This document shows, piece by piece, positions 1 through 7,800 of a stretch of DNA of 32,753 nucleotides; position 1 is the first letter of the stretch; the number at the start of each line of letters is the position of its first letter. The stretch is taken from assembly GCA_937923485.1 (NCBI GenBank), contig CALDUE010000157.1, forward strand, positions 1-32,753, in the 5' to 3' direction. The notes under the pieces are model-generated. The model did not search any database. It saw nothing but the letters and a program-made list of their open reading frames with translations, and was not told where the DNA came from. The DNA comes from an uncultured Saprospiraceae bacterium (lineage in GTDB: Bacteria > Bacteroidota > Bacteroidia > Chitinophagales > Saprospiraceae). A program made the translations under genes and the position numbers.

Positions 1-9
1 TCGAGTTAA

Positions 10-119
10 GGCGGTTATAGCGGAGGGGTTCCACCTCTTACCATACCGAACAGAGAAGTTAAGCCCTTTAGCGCCGATGGTACTGCCCCAAGCGGGTGGG
101 AGAGTAGGTCGCCGCCGCC
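10..119 (+). rRNA. rrf: 5S ribosomal RNA
   Basis: Bases 10-119 have the typical 5S layout. The 5' end GGCGGT pairs with the 3' end GCCGCC to make helix I, and the conserved core CCATACCGAACAGAGAAGTTAAGC lies in the first half, followed by GATGGTACTGCC and GGGAGAGTAGGTCG. The length of about 110 nt is normal. It is the last gene of an rRNA operon whose 23S and 16S genes would lie left of the window. The exact ends may be off by one or two bases. Confidence 0.97.
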
Positions 120-136
120 TTTTTTAACTAAACAAT

Positions 137-172
137 GGGTCGATTGCATTTTGCAGTCGGCCCTTTTGTTGT
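137..172 (+). terminator. Rho-independent terminator of the rRNA operon
   Basis: A 12-bp stem (137-148 with 152-163, two G-U pairs, 3-nt T loop) starts 17 nt after the 5S gene and is followed by a T-rich run, TTTTGTTGTTTTT. This is a textbook intrinsic terminator. A shorter T-run at 120-125 follows the 5S directly and may assist. Confidence 0.88.
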
Positions 173-178
173 TTTTGT

Positions 179-262
179 GGGACGTGAGACTTGGGACTTG
201 GGACATGGGACGTGGGACTTGGGACGTGGGACTTGGGACGTGAGACATGGGACATGGGATGC
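179..262. repeat. Heptameric tandem repeat, consensus GGGACNT, 11 in-phase copies
   Basis: Eleven consecutive 7-bp units run from 179 to 255 without a phase break, with a degenerate twelfth (GGGATGC, 256-262). Positions 1, 3-5 and 7 are invariant in the eleven units. Position 2 is A in two units. Position 6 varies freely among G, T and A. The array begins right after the rRNA terminator and lies outside any credible gene. Because the period is 7, it would shift frame if translated. Its role is unknown. Confidence 0.9.
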
Positions 263-450
263 TTGAGAGACGGCTAGCCAGATGTGGTCCGACCGCTAGC
301 GCGGTCGACCAAGACCTAATCATTCTTTATGTATAACCTGAGCAGCACCTTACTTAACTTTACTCTTCTGGGCTTCACATCCATTCTAAAGAGTGTATAA
401 GATGCTTAGTGGTATCCAAAACATCTCCCCCCTTATAGTGTTTCTCCAAC
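263..450. other. Intergenic stretch with one inverted repeat
   Basis: Between the heptamer array and the first coding region there is one clear inverted repeat at 286-310 (GGTC-C-GACCGC, loop TAGC, GCGGTC-GACC; 10 bp with one bulged C). It is not followed by a T-run, so it is not an ordinary terminator. No convincing promoter box of the TTG/TAnnTTTG type or small gene was seen in the rest. Confidence 0.5.
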
Positions 451-909
451 GTGCTTAAACATCAAGTCATCACTGAAATCCTCTGGATTTTAATCGCTGC
501 AGTCTTAGCACTAGCCGTCCTAGCTCCACCAATCTTAAGTGTCGGTGAATTTCTTTATCAATATGAGAACGCACTCATAGTCTTTGGTTTCATCACAGTA
601 TTGAGGCTGTTGTTTTTTCACAGACAGGCACCATGGTTAGGACCTAAACCCGTAAAGGGAGCTCTCTGCATCGCAATGATCCCAGTGATTCTGTTTACCA
701 TTCTGACCATCAACAACGTCCAGACGTTTGTCGATGCTAATGGATTCGCAGCCCTTTTTGGTGGAATTGAGACAGATCAGATTACCCAGTGGGGACGCTA
801 TCTGCGCAATGAGGTAATCTTCTTTGGCGCGGGATTACTGATTTGTGCTGTTATCCTACCCGTAGTTCTCATAATCGAAGTCTGGAGGCAAGTCAAAGGA
901 TTCGCCTAG
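451..909 (+). CDS. Small integral membrane protein, function unknown
   Basis: The 152-aa product is dominated by hydrophobic segments: roughly residues 8-30, 40-56, 70-88 and 120-146, suggesting four membrane passes. Short polar loops contain FHRQAPWLGPKPVKG and GIETDQITQWGRYLRN. The start is GTG at 451; no ATG is available nearby, and the hydrophobic segment begins almost at once, so the true start cannot lie far downstream. No Shine-Dalgarno sequence is visible, as is usual in Bacteroidota. It stands alone, after the rRNA operon and convergent with the ATP-grasp gene, whose stop is 8 bp away. I do not recognise the family and assign no function. Confidence 0.72.
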   Translation: MLKHQVITEILWILIAAVLALAVLAPPILSVGEFLYQYENALIVFGFITVLRLLFFHRQAPWLGPKPVKGALCIAMIPVILFTILTINNVQTFVDANGFAALFGGIETDQITQWGRYLRNEVIFFGAGLLICAVILPVVLIIEVWRQVKGFA

Positions 910-917
910 GCTCGGTG

Positions 918-2093
918 CTAGCCGAACTGCTCGAAGAGCCGACTCGCAATTTCTTTCTGTAACGATTCTAGCGTCGATTCTTTTTCAGCAGTTAAGACCA
1001 GCCCAGCGTGGTAAGGCTTTGAGATCAACTTAACTACACTTTCTTCTTCCTGTTTGAATCGACGCAAGTCAGGCGTTTCCTCAGAAACTGTTCGAATGGT
1101 TACCGCACCAGCCTTGCCAAGGTCTTTAGGTGCTTTGTACTTACCATCGGCTACTTGGGCCGCTTCGAGCTTTGCCCATTCTGCCCAGAGATCGACTCCA
1201 GTGGCATGATTCAACATATCAGAGATATATGCTCCACCTACACGACTCGAGGTCTCCAATAATAGGAAGTTACCTTCAGCGTCCTCGATAAACTCTGTGT
1301 GGCTTGCGCTATATCGCATTCCAAAAGCCATCATCACGTTTTGTGTCAGTTCACCCAGTTCCTTATTAACCTTAGAGCTCTTCGGTAAGGTGCGCGTCTG
1401 GAACAAACCTCCACTTTGGACAATAGTTAAAGGAGGATCTACATAGGCACTCGCTCTCAAAAAACAAACATTCCCGTCATGTGCCAAGGCATCCACGTGG
1501 TAAACCTTGCCCGGAGCAAACGTTTCAATGAGAAAATTATAGGCCTCTTCTCCTAAGGAATCGAAAGCCTGATAGGCCTCTTCTCGATTAGCCACTTTGA
1601 TAATTCCAGAGGCAGAAGCTTCACTCCGAGGCTTGATGACGTAAGGCCCTTCATGTGTATCACAAAAGGTCTCCAAGTACTCTTTTCTGAAGAGACTTGA
1701 AAAGCCTGGAATAGGGATTCCGTGAGACTGTGCTTGCATACGCATAGCAAGCTTATCGCGGAAATGACGAGCAGTAGTTTGGCCCATTCCAGGAATCCTA
1801 AACTCCTCTCTTAAAAGGGCAGCATCCTCAACATCAAAATCGTCAAGCGCAACGATGCGGTCAATACCATGATTGCGCATCAGCCATGCAGTACCCTCCA
1901 CGAGGGTCTGGCGATCGTGCCGGCGCTTCTTGTCTCTCGGCGCGTAAAATACCTCGTCGATTGACTCTCGTGGCCACGGGTCGTGCCTTGCATCCTCGTT
2001 GGTTAACAAAAATACGCGGTGTCCAAGCTGCTTAAGCATCTTTAAGAAGGTTGGACCTTTAAATTCCTCAGAAAGACAAAGAAAGCTACTCAT
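918..2093 (-). CDS. ATP-grasp domain protein (carboxylate-amine ligase type)
   Basis: This 391-aa protein has the ATP-grasp layout: an N-terminal pre-ATP-grasp region (1-105), an ATP-binding segment GPYVIKPRSEASASGI near residues 149-164, and a C-terminal catalytic part, HTEFIEDAEGNFLLLETSSRVGG (about 266-288), whose acidic and polar residues would bind Mg-ATP. Such enzymes join a carboxylate to an amine through an acyl-phosphate. The substrate cannot be read from sequence. Start ATG at 2093 lies inside the end of the upstream aminopeptidase gene (8-bp overlap), so the two are very likely co-transcribed and translationally coupled. Pairing a peptidase with a possible peptide or amino-acid ligase suggests amino acid or dipeptide metabolism, but this is inference. 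ATP-grasp assignment is firm; substrate is open. Confidence 0.9.
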   Translation of the reverse strand: MSSFLCLSEEFKGPTFLKMLKQLGHRVFLLTNEDARHDPWPRESIDEVFYAPRDKKRRHDRQTLVEGTAWLMRNHGIDRIVALDDFDVEDAALLREEFRIPGMGQTTARHFRDKLAMRMQAQSHGIPIPGFSSLFRKEYLETFCDTHEGPYVIKPRSEASASGIIKVANREEAYQAFDSLGEEAYNFLIETFAPGKVYHVDALAHDGNVCFLRASAYVDPPLTIVQSGGLFQTRTLPKSSKVNKELGELTQNVMMAFGMRYSASHTEFIEDAEGNFLLLETSSRVGGAYISDMLNHATGVDLWAEWAKLEAAQVADGKYKAPKDLGKAGAVTIRTVSEETPDLRRFKQEEESVVKLISKPYHAGLVLTAEKESTLESLQKEIASRLFEQFG

Positions 2094-3501
2094 GACAACG
2101 ATCGATTAAAAATTCGGAAAGTAGAGAAACACCATATCCAGTAGCGGCACGATCTTTTGAAAAAGAGGAGTTACCAAATGCTACGCCCGCGATATCAAGA
2201 TGCGCCCACTTCTGCTTATCAAATACAAAATACTCCAAGAATTTGGCAGCATTGATAGCGCCAGCAATAGGCTTTCCATGAAAGTGCTTCACATCAGCAA
2301 CATCGCTGTGTAAATCAGCCTCGTATTCATCCCAAAGGGGCAGCGGCCAAGTACGTTCAGCGCAGCGCTCTCCAGCTATTTTTAAAGCCTTGACGAGTTT
2401 GTCTTGATGTGTAAACAAGGCCGCACACTCGTAACCAAACGTTCGCACTGCGCTTCCTGTTAAGGTAGCGACATTCATGGTAAGATTTGGCGTACACCAC
2501 TCGGGCATGAAGGCAAGCGCATCGGCCATTACAAGACGACCTTCAGCATCTGTATCTGTAATTTCTATGGTCTTACCACTGTAATTTCGAATAACATCAC
2601 TAGGAAGATAAGCATCGCCATCGACTGCATTCTCCGCTACCGCTAAGAGGCCATTCATCTCAACAGGAAGCCCAAGTTTTGCAGTGGTGATGAAGGCTCC
2701 GAGGACTGCCGCGGCACCTCCGAGATCACTCTTCATGAATCCCATGTTGGTAGAAGCCTTGATACTAATTCCTCCAGTATCGAACGTGATGCCTTTTCCA
2801 ACAAGACCTAAGTGATACTTAGATCCACCTTTGTAATGGAGCTTGAGCAAGCGCGGAGGAAAAGCACTGCCGCGACCAACTTCAAGAATCCCCGTGAACC
2901 CTTGGATCTGTAAGGCCTCCTCGTCGAGTACTTCGACTTCAAAACCGTGCACGGCTCCCAACTCTAGGACATAAGCTGCTACGTCTGCCGGACGTTTTGC
3001 ATTTGCAGGTCTGTCCACCAAATGCATCGCTGCTAATTGCCCTGTCGCCAATGCTTCAGCTTTCGCCAAAACCTCCTGCTCAGTTTTAGTATCAAGTACT
3101 GTTTTTACAAAGAAGTTTTTATCTGCTAATTTCTCTTTAGGTTTCTCTTCCTTCCAGAGTCCAATCTCATTTGTCGATAGACGTAAACCTCTGAGAAATG
3201 CGCAAATCTTGTTTACATCAGCACCCAAAGAGGAAAGGTCAATCAGAAGACTCGTATAGGCTGTGTCTTCAATGGCTCCGCCAAATGTTCTACCTGCTAC
3301 AATGCAGGTTTTGACGGAAGTATCCCCCAAGCCTAGGTATAAGCTGGTTGTTGAATTTCGCCGTGCAGCTATCCCGCCTGGTGTTTTAGCGGAAGCGAAA
3401 AAGAGCTTCTCCAATCCTTCAAAAATGGAATGATCATTCTTAATAGTTTCGAGTTGCAAAGTCCCATCGGGTAGAGTAGTCGGGAGAGACTGGATCGTCA
3501 T
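2086..3501 (-). CDS. Leucyl aminopeptidase family protein (peptidase M17)
   Basis: A 471-aa cytosolic metallo-aminopeptidase that removes N-terminal residues from peptides. The C-terminal catalytic domain carries the M17 metal and catalytic residues: GLVGKGITFDTGG (K236, D241), K248, MKSDLGGAAAV (D259), and the signature TDTDAEGRL (D318, E320, R322). The usual signature is NTDAEGRL; here the first residue is D316, outside the metal ligands, so activity is expected. The N-terminal 170 residues are divergent, as usual in the family. Start ATG at 3501. It follows the esterase gene after 73 bp on the same strand and overlaps the ATP-grasp gene by 8 bp. An exact copy of the iterated 14-mer lies at 3059-3072 and encodes V144-L-A-K-A148. 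Confidence 0.94.
   Translation of the reverse strand: MTIQSLPTTLPDGTLQLETIKNDHSIFEGLEKLFFASAKTPGGIAARRNSTTSLYLGLGDTSVKTCIVAGRTFGGAIEDTAYTSLLIDLSSLGADVNKICAFLRGLRLSTNEIGLWKEEKPKEKLADKNFFVKTVLDTKTEQEVLAKAEALATGQLAAMHLVDRPANAKRPADVAAYVLELGAVHGFEVEVLDEEALQIQGFTGILEVGRGSAFPPRLLKLHYKGGSKYHLGLVGKGITFDTGGISIKASTNMGFMKSDLGGAAAVLGAFITTAKLGLPVEMNGLLAVAENAVDGDAYLPSDVIRNYSGKTIEITDTDAEGRLVMADALAFMPEWCTPNLTMNVATLTGSAVRTFGYECAALFTHQDKLVKALKIAGERCAERTWPLPLWDEYEADLHSDVADVKHFHGKPIAGAINAAKFLEYFVFDKQKWAHLDIAGVAFGNSSFSKDRAATGYGVSLLSEFLIDRCHE
3059..3072 (+). repeat. Iterated 14-mer GCTTTCGCCAAAAC, exact
   Basis: Exact copy inside the M17 aminopeptidase gene; read on the coding strand as GTT TTG GCG AAA GC, giving V-L-A-K-A. 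Confidence 0.85.
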
Positions 3502-3574
3502 GTCGTCGGTTTAAAAGAAGAAGGTCGTGTGGCGTCGCAAGTACACTGAGTGGCGTAAAGATTCAACTTACGGC

Positions 3575-4651
3575 TCAATCATTGGCGAACAAGAAAGCTG
3601 CTGCAGCGGGAAAAGCTCTACTCCAAGCTGTTTCATTGTGTGAGGCTCTTGCCTCAAATTTGCACTTTAGGAAAATTCGGCGTTTAGGAGTACTCACTTT
3701 AGGAATCTCGTGTGCGAGCATGGCAAAAGTTTCAGCGGTGCCGGGCGATTCTTCCATTCCACCGTAGAGATAAACATAGGTGTCACCATGCTTGTGTATA
3801 GGCCACAGATCAGGGAGGTCAGGGTCGATCCAAATCGAAGGACTGAAGAGCATCACCCTACCGAAGACTTCGGCTTTCAGCATTGCCACATGAAGGCTTG
3901 CCACGGCTCCCATGCTGCTGCCGCCGATTGCCGTATGATCACGATCAGAATTGGTGCGGTAGGTTCTATCGATTAAAGGCTTAAGGTGATTTACGACGAA
4001 GTCGCCGTATTCATCGGCCTCACCCACGCCAACACTCGTGCAATGTGGTGGCGCGTATTCGGTGGTCCTTTTCTCCTCTGCATGATCAATGGCGATGACG
4101 ATGAAGTCCCCCATACCTCGCTCGGCCAGCCAGGCTAAACGCTTATCTAAAGCCCAATTGCCATAAGGGGCGTACTCGTCATAAAGGTTCTGACCGTCCT
4201 GCAAATACAAAACAGGATAGCGTCGATCACTAGATTTGTCGTAGCCCGCTGGCAGTAGCGCTGCTATTCTCCGGGTAGCGAAAGGCTTTGGTAGAGGAAG
4301 GTTCGTTGGTAGTTTTTCTATCCAAGGCAAGAAGTGGTCAGAATGGTACCGACCATCGTCCAAAAAATCGTGGACATGATCACGAATGGAATTCTCCCCG
4401 TCGTAACACCGATTATTCGTGGTGGTGCCCCATTCATTGAGTTCTCCCCTGTGCCAAGCTCCAAGGTGATACTTGTAAGTGACCTGTTTTCCGCGCCAAT
4501 CAGCCTCACCGAGGTAGTATCCCGGGGCTTTTTGAGTAAGCTTGACTACCCTAGAATTGGTATTCCATTCATTGAATGAACCTGATATGAATACCTCCTT
4601 CGCGTCACAATTTGGAGCGATTAGCTCAATAAATATTGGTGATGTGTTCAT
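3575..4651 (-). CDS. Esterase D/Fes-like alpha/beta hydrolase with N-terminal glycogen-binding-like E-set domain
   Basis: From ATG at 4651 the product is 358 aa. Residues 4-95 form an immunoglobulin-like E-set/CBM48-type domain (VFISGSFNEWN, TYKYHLGAW), as seen in AMPK-beta-like and enterochelin-esterase proteins. Residues 125-358 match the esterase family PF00756: a strand-rich start (PVLYLQDGQNLYD), the nucleophile elbow GGSSMG (Ser246) and a late SHNETAW motif supplying the catalytic His338. The likely reaction is hydrolysis of an ester or acyl conjugate; the substrate is unknown. A TTG at 4663 could add four residues, but the ATG is preferred. There is no signal peptide, so it is probably cytoplasmic. 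It is the first gene of the minus-strand cluster with the aminopeptidase. Confidence 0.88.
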   Translation of the reverse strand: MNTSPIFIELIAPNCDAKEVFISGSFNEWNTNSRVVKLTQKAPGYYLGEADWRGKQVTYKYHLGAWHRGELNEWGTTTNNRCYDGENSIRDHVHDFLDDGRYHSDHFLPWIEKLPTNLPLPKPFATRRIAALLPAGYDKSSDRRYPVLYLQDGQNLYDEYAPYGNWALDKRLAWLAERGMGDFIVIAIDHAEEKRTTEYAPPHCTSVGVGEADEYGDFVVNHLKPLIDRTYRTNSDRDHTAIGGSSMGAVASLHVAMLKAEVFGRVMLFSPSIWIDPDLPDLWPIHKHGDTYVYLYGGMEESPGTAETFAMLAHEIPKVSTPKRRIFLKCKFEARASHNETAWSRAFPAAAAFLFAND

Positions 4652-4740
4652 AGTCAAATCCAAAAATTGCTCAAAAGTAGACGCTTAAGGTTGCAAACCT
4701 ACTATTCCGAGAAAGCCAATATCTGGAAATGAATGGTTCC

Positions 4741-4752
4741 TACCTGATTTAT
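4741..4752 (+). promoter_or_regulatory. Shared 12-bp upstream motif TACCTGATTTAT, copy 1
   Basis: The 233-bp divergent region between the esterase and the 1604-aa adhesin holds TACCTGATTTAT, 144 bp before the adhesin start. The identical 12-mer occurs at 9914-9925, 113 bp before porP/sprF. Identical position class and strand suggest a regulator site or promoter part; function is inferred. The rest of this intergenic region shows an A/C-rich leader (about 4852-4880) and no Shine-Dalgarno. Confidence 0.45.
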
Positions 4753-4884
4753 GGGAGAGGTTATGATGCCTTTCGACTGAAGGGTTAGGCACCATACTTG
4801 CCATGAAAACCCTAGAGACAGGACCATTAATTAGACTCAAGTGCCAGAACTAGAACACACAAACAGTCCCAAGACACAATTATT

Positions 4885-7800
4885 ATGTCGGTGAAAACAA
4901 TGCATTTTCTTCTTTTCTTCAGTGCGCTGCTGGCAACAAACCTAGTGTTTGCGCAGGCTGATGTTTCTGTTAGGGTAGAGGTAGAGAATCCGACTCCTGC
5001 GAAGGATGAAGAGGTCTATGCTACAATCTATGTCACGAATGAAGGGGATGCATTGCGCAACGACCTTCAGGTAAGTCTTCGACTTAGTCAATCCATATTT
5101 TTTGTAAAAACCCTCATTCCGAACGCAAATTTTAACGAAACAACTCAAATCTGGGCAGTAAATCAACTCGTAATTGGAGAAACAGATAGTCTTCGCGTCC
5201 TTCTACAGCCAAACTTTGGCGGTGTTCATACGATAACTGCCGAACTCACTTCCGCAGACAAGGTGGACTGGGATAGTTCTCCAGGCAACGATCGACAAGC
5301 GGAGGATGACCAAGATCAAGCATGTATTTCTGTGCCAATCGAAGTAGACTGCGGACAGTCATTAGTACTTTCAGCGCCAAGAAATCAGAGTAGCTATGCC
5401 TGGTACCGCAATGATGAACTGCTTGAGTTCGCCGTTCACGATACCATTCACCCTATTCAAAGCGGTGAGTACCGCTACGAAGTAGGCGGGAGTACTTGTG
5501 CCTCAGGCAATTGTTGTCCAGTGATCGTCGCTCGCTCAATGTGTCTTCATGACTTAGCATTGGTTGCTTCAGCGTCTGATGTTTCTCAAGCGTCTAGCTT
5601 TCAAACAATAACGCTCACCTTGTATAATCAAGGAGCTGGGCCAGTAAGTAGAGCCTCTGTATACGTGACTACTTCAAGCTTCATGCGCCTTAAACCAGGC
5701 ACTACAGGGTGGCAACTTTCAGGCTCGCGCATGACAAAGGACTGGACAGGACTTCTTGAGCCTGGCGATTCTACAACAGTATCCTTTGAAATTCAGGCAA
5801 TTTCTGGAGGGCAAGCGGTTGATTATCAAATGTTCTCAGAGATATCAGCATTCTATGCGGGCACAACTTTACTTGATGATGCTGATTCTACGCCTGACCT
5901 CGATCCAACCAACGATAACGTTATTGATGATGCTTACCTGCTTGCAGCAAGTGAGGATGAAGATGATAGTGATGTTGTAGGACTTACAGATTGTCCTGTT
6001 ACCACCGTTTCTGGAAATCAGACGGTATGTATTGGTGAGTCAATTACACTTACGGCTAATGCAAACAATGCGACGGCAAGCTACACGTGGTCAGGTTCTG
6101 CTCAATTGAGCTGTACCACATGTGCTAGCCCTACGATCATCGTAAATGGAGATGAAACGCTCACCTTGGTCACAACAACAACTGACGGCTGTAGTCAAAC
6201 ACAGACGGTTGAAGTGCGGACCAAGAGCTGCATCGATAATCTGCTTTTAATAGCTGGTCTTAATGATCCAGACCAAACATGCTTTTCAATTCCGACGGGT
6301 GCTGAACTTCAGTTTTGCGAGCCTGACGAAATTCCTGCAGCAATGGCACTTCGAGATTCCTACAACAATGGGGAGGCTTGTATCACTGCAACTTCAGATG
6401 GAACGTGGGGCGGAGGCTTTGAGGCTTGCGTAGAAGTATGTGACAATGGCGTATGTGAGCCATTAAATCTTAAAGTAATCGGCAGACCAAAGTATGACGA
6501 GTTTACAGTGGTTGATGATGAACCGATCTGTATTTCTGACCACCTACAGATGGACCAATCGCCGATTGATGTGCAAGTGGATCAAGGAACTACTCCTTTA
6601 GGCGGCGCATCTGGATTGCAGCTAGTTGCAACGGGCAATAATTGTTATGAGCTTATCACGCCTTCGTATTCTTATGAGACGACGGACTTCCAAATCATCC
6701 ATACCTATCAGGTTTTTGGTGAGACGATTTACGATACAACCGTAGTGATCATTCCAGGTCAGACAGTATGTGACTTCGAAATTTTTGCCGAAGAAAACTT
6801 CACAATAGAAACTGATCCGATTACCCAAGTAATTGGCGGGAACGAAGTTCTCTGTGTGGAAGGATCACTGGGCGAGCTGCGTGCAGCGAGTTATACCATT
6901 AACGGCCAGCAGGTGCCGGCTCCAACAACAGGTTGCGATGCTTTTAATATTGCGAAGTATTCATTGCGCGGCTTACCAAGAAGGTGGAACGATAACGGTT
7001 GGAGAATCATCAGCTACACAAGAGGTACTCGACCGGCATTCACTAATTTCTATGCTTCAACAATGAACGAAGTTGTTGCTAAAATTAAAAGTGTAGATCC
7101 GGCTTCAACAGTGACATTTACAGCCGCTCAATTACTTCTTGAGATTAAGGGGTATACGCAAGACCCTGGAGCGCTTATTTTACTACACGTAGAGTCGAAC
7201 ACACGTTTGACGATGCAGCCGCTAATCGTAACTGGTTATGATAGTTGGGCATTACAACTTCCTGAAGGATTGGGAATTGGAGAGTATGAGATTGTCGCCA
7301 CAGACCCAGATGGCTGCGTTGACGTATCTACATTAATTGTCGAAGAAGGTGCACAGACTGCAACCGTTAGAGATACTATTTATGCTTCAATAGAAATCAA
7401 CGAGCCATTTGCAATCTGTGATTTGGATGGTTTTGATTCGCCGTCGAATGATTGGGCTAGCTTGTCGCAAGATTGTTATGTCATGACACCAGCGAATACC
7501 AGTGCGGGAGGTTATCACGCTTTCGCTAAAACAGAAAATGGCATCACTACGGAAGTCATTTATGCGATTGATGTAATCGACCGTACGTGTGCGCCAATGA
7601 TGGTAAGAGACCATGTCATTGTAAACAGTGCTAGGTGTCGATCAGAGTACGTACTTCTCGGTTTAACCCGTCCTGACTTCTCAGTCAGTTCTTCTTCAGG
7701 AAGAGTACTGAGTGCAAGTCAAGTTACTGGCTCTAGAGCAGGAGCGAAATATGACTTCTCTTCTTTGCCATCTCAAGGTCTTACGACCACATATGAGGTT

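Noticed and set aside
179..262. CRISPR array
   Set aside because: The repeats are 7 bp without spacers; CRISPR repeats are longer and separated by unique spacers. No cas genes are nearby.
15..323. Minus-strand open frame of about 100 codons across the 5S gene and heptamer array
   Set aside because: It runs antisense through the 5S rRNA and gets its PSPTSQVPRP-like repeats from the 7-bp array; no protein character.
3383..3396. Further copies of the iterated 14-mer at 3383 and 24508
   Set aside because: GTTTTAGCGGAAGC and GTTTTGCCGAAAGG have two mismatches each; too weak to count without a genome-wide model.
4334..4579. Plus-strand open frames antisense to the esterase gene (for example 3582-3976, 4334-4579)
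   Set aside because: They are opposite-strand shadows of a well-supported esterase; no family likeness.
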